Part shown: piece after piece, positions 61,144 to 64,000 of the stretch
How the letters are laid out: each line of letters starts with the position of its first letter
Position numbering within the stretch: the first letter of the stretch is position 1
NCBI GenBank assembly: GCA_017624895.1
Contig: JAGAMB010000005.1
Coordinates: forward strand, 33,944 to 97,943
DNA: 64,000 nucleotides
DNA from: Ruminococcus sp.
GTDB lineage: Bacteria; Bacillota; Clostridia; Oscillospirales; Ruminococcaceae
Direction of reading: 5' to 3'
Translations under genes and position numbers: made by a program
The notes under the pieces: generated by a model
Databases searched by the model: none
Told to the model about the DNA's origin: nothing
Seen by the model: the letters and a program-made list of their open reading frames with translations, nothing else

Positions 61144-61347
61144 TTACTCCTCGCCGAGAGTGCTTACGATTTTGCTCTTGCCGCTTGCAAGCTCCTCAAC
61201 AGCAGTCTTAACAGGCTTCTCCTCAAGAGTTTCGCCGTTCTTGTAAAGCTCGTCAGAGATCTCTCTTGCACGTTTTGCAACGGCAATTACGAGAGAGTAG
61301 CAGCTCTCATTCTTTGAAATTATCTGGTTTACTGCAGGTCTAAGCAT
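61144..61347 (-). CDS. rpoZ: RNA polymerase omega subunit
   Basis: 67 residues: [20 protein letters not shown], then VAKRAREISDELYKNG, the omega pattern. It helps assemble the polymerase core. It overlaps the gmk end by 8 nt, and gmk-rpoZ-priA is the usual order in Firmicutes. Confidence 0.92.
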   Translation of the reverse strand: MLRPAVNQIISKNESCYSLVIAVAKRAREISDELYKNGETLEEKPVKTAVEELASGKSKIVSTLGEE

Positions 61348-61945
61348 TTTTGATAACCTCCTCTATAAATTCAGCCTGTGCGGATGTTTTAAGCTGTTCA
61401 GAACGTATAACCGCAAAGAAATCGCTTACAGCCGCTTCCAGAGCATCATTAACAATTATATAATCATATTTATCCATATAGGGCAATTCAGTAATTGCCG
61501 CAGCAATACGCTTTTCTATAACCTCCTGAGTTTCTGTGCCTCTCTTGTTAAGACGGCGGCGAAGCTCATTTACAGAGGGCGGAGCGATAAACACAAACAG
61601 AGCGTCAGGACGAAGCTCACGTACTTTCATAGCGCCCTGAATTTCAATTTCAAGAATGACATTTATCCCCTTATCGAGATAGCTGTCAACTTCCGTTTTC
61701 AGAGTACCATAGAAGTTTTCGCAGTATTCCGCATACTCAAGAAATTCATCATTTGAAACCTTTTTTTCAAATTCCTCCTTTGAGATAAAGAAGTAATTCA
61801 CACCGTCGATCTCGCCTGTTCTCGGCTGTCTTGTAGTTGTTGAAACTGAGCAATGGAAGGTATTATCCTTTAAAATTTCTGCCAGCATCGTACCTTTTCC
61901 GCAGCCTGAGGGAGCTGAAAATACAATAAGTCTGCCTTTATTCAT
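61340..61945 (-). CDS. gmk: Guanylate kinase
   Basis: Phosphorylates GMP to GDP. 201 residues from ATG 61945 ([19 protein letters not shown]), which overlaps the remA stop. The P-loop PSGCGKGT, the GMP-binding [15 protein letters not shown] and the lid [11 protein letters not shown] are present. A reading from 61969 would add eight residues inside remA. Confidence 0.95.
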   Translation of the reverse strand: MNKGRLIVFSAPSGCGKGTMLAEILKDNTFHCSVSTTTRQPRTGEIDGVNYFFISKEEFEKKVSNDEFLEYAEYCENFYGTLKTEVDSYLDKGINVILEIEIQGAMKVRELRPDALFVFIAPPSVNELRRRLNKRGTETQEVIEKRIAAAITELPYMDKYDYIIVNDALEAAVSDFFAVIRSEQLKTSAQAEFIEEVIKNA

Positions 61946-62195
61946 CTGCCTCTGAACCTCCGTTTTCATTTATTCTTGAAGCAAGGGTTTCCGTTATAAG
62001 GGACGAAAGGACGATATGTCCGCTGTCCATTACTATAACAGCCCTTGTCTTTCTTCCATATGTTGCATCAATTGCCCTGCCGTCATCCTTTGCCTCCTGA
62101 ACAAGTCTTTTGATAGGAGCAGAATCAGGGCTTATGACTGTTACAATCCTCTCTGCGGAAATCATATTTCCGTAGCCAATATTTATCATCTTCAT
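61938..62195 (-). CDS. remA: RemA/DUF370 regulator
   Basis: 85-residue DNA-binding regulator (extracellular matrix regulator A in Bacillus). It starts [20 protein letters not shown] and has the conserved [20 protein letters not shown] stretch. Position between yicC and gmk is the usual one in Firmicutes. The second Met is a possible start. Confidence 0.9.
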   Translation of the reverse strand: MKMINIGYGNMISAERIVTVISPDSAPIKRLVQEAKDDGRAIDATYGRKTRAVIVMDSGHIVLSSLITETLASRINENGGSEADE

Positions 62196-62196
62196 A

Positions 62197-63075
62197 TTAT
62201 TCTATATTCTGTATCTGTTCGCGGATCTTTTCAAGCTCAGCTTTCATATCCACAACAAGTTTGGTAATGTTGAGATCCTGTGCCTTTGAGCCGATAGTAT
62301 TTACCTCGCGGTTCATTTCCTGAACAATGAAGTCAAGCTTTCTGCCGATACTTTCATTGGAGTTTACCAGCTCACGAAGCTGTGAGATATGGCTTCTCAG
62401 GCGGACAGTTTCCTCATCAACAGCAATTTTCTCGGAAAAAATTGCTGCCTCGGTAAGTATTCTCTGCTGGTCTATGTCCTTGCTTTCAAGGATTTCGCTG
62501 AGCTTCTTGTAAAGCTTTTCACGGTAATTAACCACAGTCTGAGGAGAAAGCTCCTCAACCCGTCCAACCATTTCAAGGATAAAGTCGGCTTTTTCCAGAA
62601 CATCAAGGCGCATTTTCTCGCCCTCGGTTTCACGCATAGCAACAAAACGTTCAAGAGCCTCCTCAGCAACCTTTGAAACATCGCACCATACCTCATCCTC
62701 ATTATCGGGTGTTTTCTGTACAATGAAAACATCGGGAAGTCTGATAAGATTAGACAGCGTAAGATCATCAGCAATGCAAAGCTCGTCGGCAACACCGCGA
62801 AGTGCGTTGATATAGCCCTCAGCAACACCCTTATTAACAGCAACCTCGGTATCTCTGCCCTCAATGTTGCTGATAGTTACCGAAACATCCACCTTTCCGC
62901 GGGATATTCCTGTTTTGAGAAGCGCTTTCAGTTTTTCGTCAATGTAATTATATGCTCTCGGTATACGTGAATTATACTCATAGTACCTGTGATTTACAGA
63001 GCGTATTTCAACGAGAATATCTCTGCCGTTAATAATCATCTGCGACCTGCCGTAGCCTGTCATACTTTTAATCAC
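62197..63075 (-). CDS. yicC: YicC-family endoribonuclease-like protein
   Basis: 292 residues from a GTG at 63075 (start [13 protein letters not shown]), 8 nt after GAAGG; a reading from 63126 adds 17 residues upstream of the promoter's likely transcription start. Family features: KSMTGYGR at the N-terminus, [11 protein letters not shown] and the C-terminal [20 protein letters not shown]. YicC proteins have been linked to RNA decay. First gene of the yicC-remA-gmk-rpoZ-priA run. Confidence 0.9.
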   Translation of the reverse strand: MIKSMTGYGRSQMIINGRDILVEIRSVNHRYYEYNSRIPRAYNYIDEKLKALLKTGISRGKVDVSVTISNIEGRDTEVAVNKGVAEGYINALRGVADELCIADDLTLSNLIRLPDVFIVQKTPDNEDEVWCDVSKVAEEALERFVAMRETEGEKMRLDVLEKADFILEMVGRVEELSPQTVVNYREKLYKKLSEILESKDIDQQRILTEAAIFSEKIAVDEETVRLRSHISQLRELVNSNESIGRKLDFIVQEMNREVNTIGSKAQDLNITKLVVDMKAELEKIREQIQNIE

Positions 63076-63140
63076 CGAACCGCCTTCTTTCGCTAAAATT
63101 ATTACACGATGCGCAATTTTACGCATAACTACACTATTTT

Positions 63141-63169
63141 ATTATACCATAATCCGTTCAAAAATGCAA
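63141..63169 (-). promoter_or_regulatory. Promoter of the yicC-remA-gmk-rpoZ-priA cluster
   Basis: On the minus strand TTGCAT (63164-63169), 17 bp, TATAAT (63141-63146), about 65 nt before the yicC start. Confidence 0.75.
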
Positions 63170-63195
63170 GGGGTTGATTCGTAATAAATCGCACA

Positions 63196-63225
63196 AAAAG
63201 GGACGCCGAAGCGTCCCGTTTTTTA
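63196..63225. terminator. Bidirectional terminator after the dockerin gene
   Basis: Stem GGGACGC / GCGTCCC with a CGAA loop; A run on the left and TTTTTT on the right, so T runs follow on both strands. Confidence 0.85.
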
Positions 63226-63243
63226 TATTGCTCCACTAATTAG
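63226..63243 (+). repeat. Isolated terminus of repeat family B
   Basis: TATTGCTCCACTAATTAG, 16 of 18 bases as in the element end at 34185. No second terminus was found nearby. Confidence 0.55.
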
Positions 63244-63270
63244 CTTTTGAAGAAAACAGAAGCAGCGGAA

Positions 63271-64000
63271 TTACTTCATAGCCTGGGCATATTCAGCCTG
63301 TGTCATAGGGAATTTAGCGCTGTCCAGAAGCTTAGCACTTACAGCCTGAACAGCAATAGCGTCAGCTGCTGTAATACCCTTGCCGTTGTCGATAACATCA
63401 GCGTTCTTTGCACCCTGTTCGGACAACGCATACTTATCGGAATTGCCAAGCGTCTGGAATACAGCCGCAGCGTCAGCCATTGTTACAGAGCCGTCACAGT
63501 TAGCGTCGCCCCATACGCAATTTCCACCGTCACCGTTAGGAGAAGCGGGGATATCTCCTGTTATATTAACAATCGAAAGATTATCAAGGTAAAGGATTGC
63601 ACCAACAGGAATACCTGTATCGTTATTGCCTGCATATCCCTGATTGTCGGCATATTCAAATGCTAATACGGCATCATCCAGACTTCCCTCGGCTGTAAAT
63701 GTATCGCTGAACTTGTATACCTTGCCTGCTTCAAGCTTTAATGCCTTAAATGACTCGCCCGAAAGCTTATTCCATAAATCTGTTGCGCCATTTCTATCGC
63801 CGATTCTGCTGTAGATATAACCGTCCTTATCGCACATAATCTCGCCGCTTACTCTGTAAGTGTAACCTGACTTAATATTAAGTCCGCCATGTCTGAGCTG
63901 TAAGCCCCATCTGCCTTCGCCTATAGTATTCTCTAAAACTTCAACTTTGAGCTTTCCGTCCTCAACGCTGATTTTCTGAGCTTCCATATCGTCAACCATA
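63271..64000 (-). CDS. Dockerin-containing secreted protein (C-terminal part, runs off the right edge)
   Basis: About 240 residues are visible up to the edge. A beta-rich module resembling a CBM4/9/22-type carbohydrate-binding domain (GYTYRVSGEIMCDKDGYIYS, ..GRWGLQLRHGGLN, LYLDNLSIVNI) is followed by a type I dockerin with two Ca-binding repeats (CVWGDANCDGSVTMADAAAV and NADVIDNGKGITAADA). The dockerin is very similar to that of the GH9 cellulase, with the phrase SDKYALSEQG. The N-terminal catalytic part and start lie beyond the window, so the enzyme class is unknown. It ends with a C-terminal extension after the dockerin (FPMTQAEYAQAMK) that the GH9 dockerin lacks. Confidence 0.85.
   Translation of the reverse strand, partial: MVDDMEAQKISVEDGKLKVEVLENTIGEGRWGLQLRHGGLNIKSGYTYRVSGEIMCDKDGYIYSRIGDRNGATDLWNKLSGESFKALKLEAGKVYKFSDTFTAEGSLDDAVLAFEYADNQGYAGNNDTGIPVGAILYLDNLSIVNITGDIPASPNGDGGNCVWGDANCDGSVTMADAAAVFQTLGNSDKYALSEQGAKNADVIDNGKGITAADAIAVQAVSAKLLDSAKFPMTQAEYAQAMK

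Noticed and set aside
1-64000. CRISPR array, prophage or intact insertion sequence
   Set aside because: No regularly spaced repeats, integrase, transposase or phage gene was seen in either strand.

Overview
The window looks like a chromosomal segment of a low-to-moderate GC Gram-positive anaerobe of the Ruminococcus group (Oscillospiraceae). The main grounds are two cellulosome-type dockerin proteins with nearly the same dockerin (a GH9 cellulase at 13786-16323 and a truncated protein at the right edge), a cytosolic GH3 glycosidase, a xylulokinase, an FeoA-FeoB iron system, canonical sigma-A promoters and strong GGAGG ribosome sites. Genes of the sporulation programme are present (spoIIR, spoVG, spoVM and a SpoIIQ-like M23 protein), so the lineage probably descends from spore formers or still sporulates. 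The species assignment is an inference from gene content only.

Layout. 1-10326 (minus): one tightly packed housekeeping cluster reading TrmH-type methyltransferase, dprA, topA, trmFO, plsX, rnc, radical SAM protein and smc, with several 4-nt or longer overlaps; smc runs off the left edge. 10344-12389 (minus): infC-rpmI-rplT with a perfect promoter, a hairpin leader, an ATT start codon for infC and a terminator, preceded by spoIIR. 12624-16323 (plus): a surface leucine-rich-repeat protein and the GH9-CBM3-dockerin cellulase. 16615-18956 (plus): rpmG-secE-nusG-rplK-rplA, with two mRNA elements resembling the 23S rRNA L1-binding site. 19104-23144: an ECF sigma/anti-sigma pair, then feoA-feoB and a 50-residue Cys-rich partner. 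23253-25103: a glutamine-synthetase-like protein that lacks several metal ligands, next to an ANTAR protein with a degenerate receiver. 25116-33405: GH3, a DUF11 protein (minus), YfhO, Nudix, a monooxygenase-like protein and an AraC/GyrI regulator. 33463-43651: spoVG (minus), then the wall and shape cluster murC, zapA, U32 protease-like, dut, DUF4321, mreB, mreC, mreD and PBP2. 43693-49349: spoVM (minus, 29 residues), an unknown membrane protein, xylB, an M23 protein and a TtcA-like protein, separated by repeat-rich gaps. 49549-63075 (minus): a second large housekeeping cluster: yicC, remA, gmk, rpoZ, priA, def, fmt, a Zn protease, rsmB, rlmN, the PP2C phosphatase stp, prkC, rsgA and thiN. 63271-64000 (minus): the 3' part of a dockerin protein.

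How the parts fit together. The minus-strand clusters couple replication and chromosome handling (smc, topA, priA, dprA), translation (infC, rplT, fmt, def, rlmN, rsmB, rsgA) and the Stp/PrkC signalling pair. The mre/PBP2 cluster builds the lateral wall. The GH9, GH3 and xylulokinase genes fit plant-polysaccharide use.

Beyond genes, the intergenic DNA carries two families of dispersed short repeats. Family A (three copies) has a palindromic core and a second hairpin. Family B (five or more pieces) has TATTGCTCCA-type termini, two copies being flanked by inverted termini like a MITE. The most interesting observations are the degenerate glutamine synthetase/ANTAR pair, the spoVM gene, the two repeat families, the L1 rRNA mimics, and the ATT-initiated infC with its leader. 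No tRNA, rRNA, CRISPR array, prophage or intact insertion sequence was seen.
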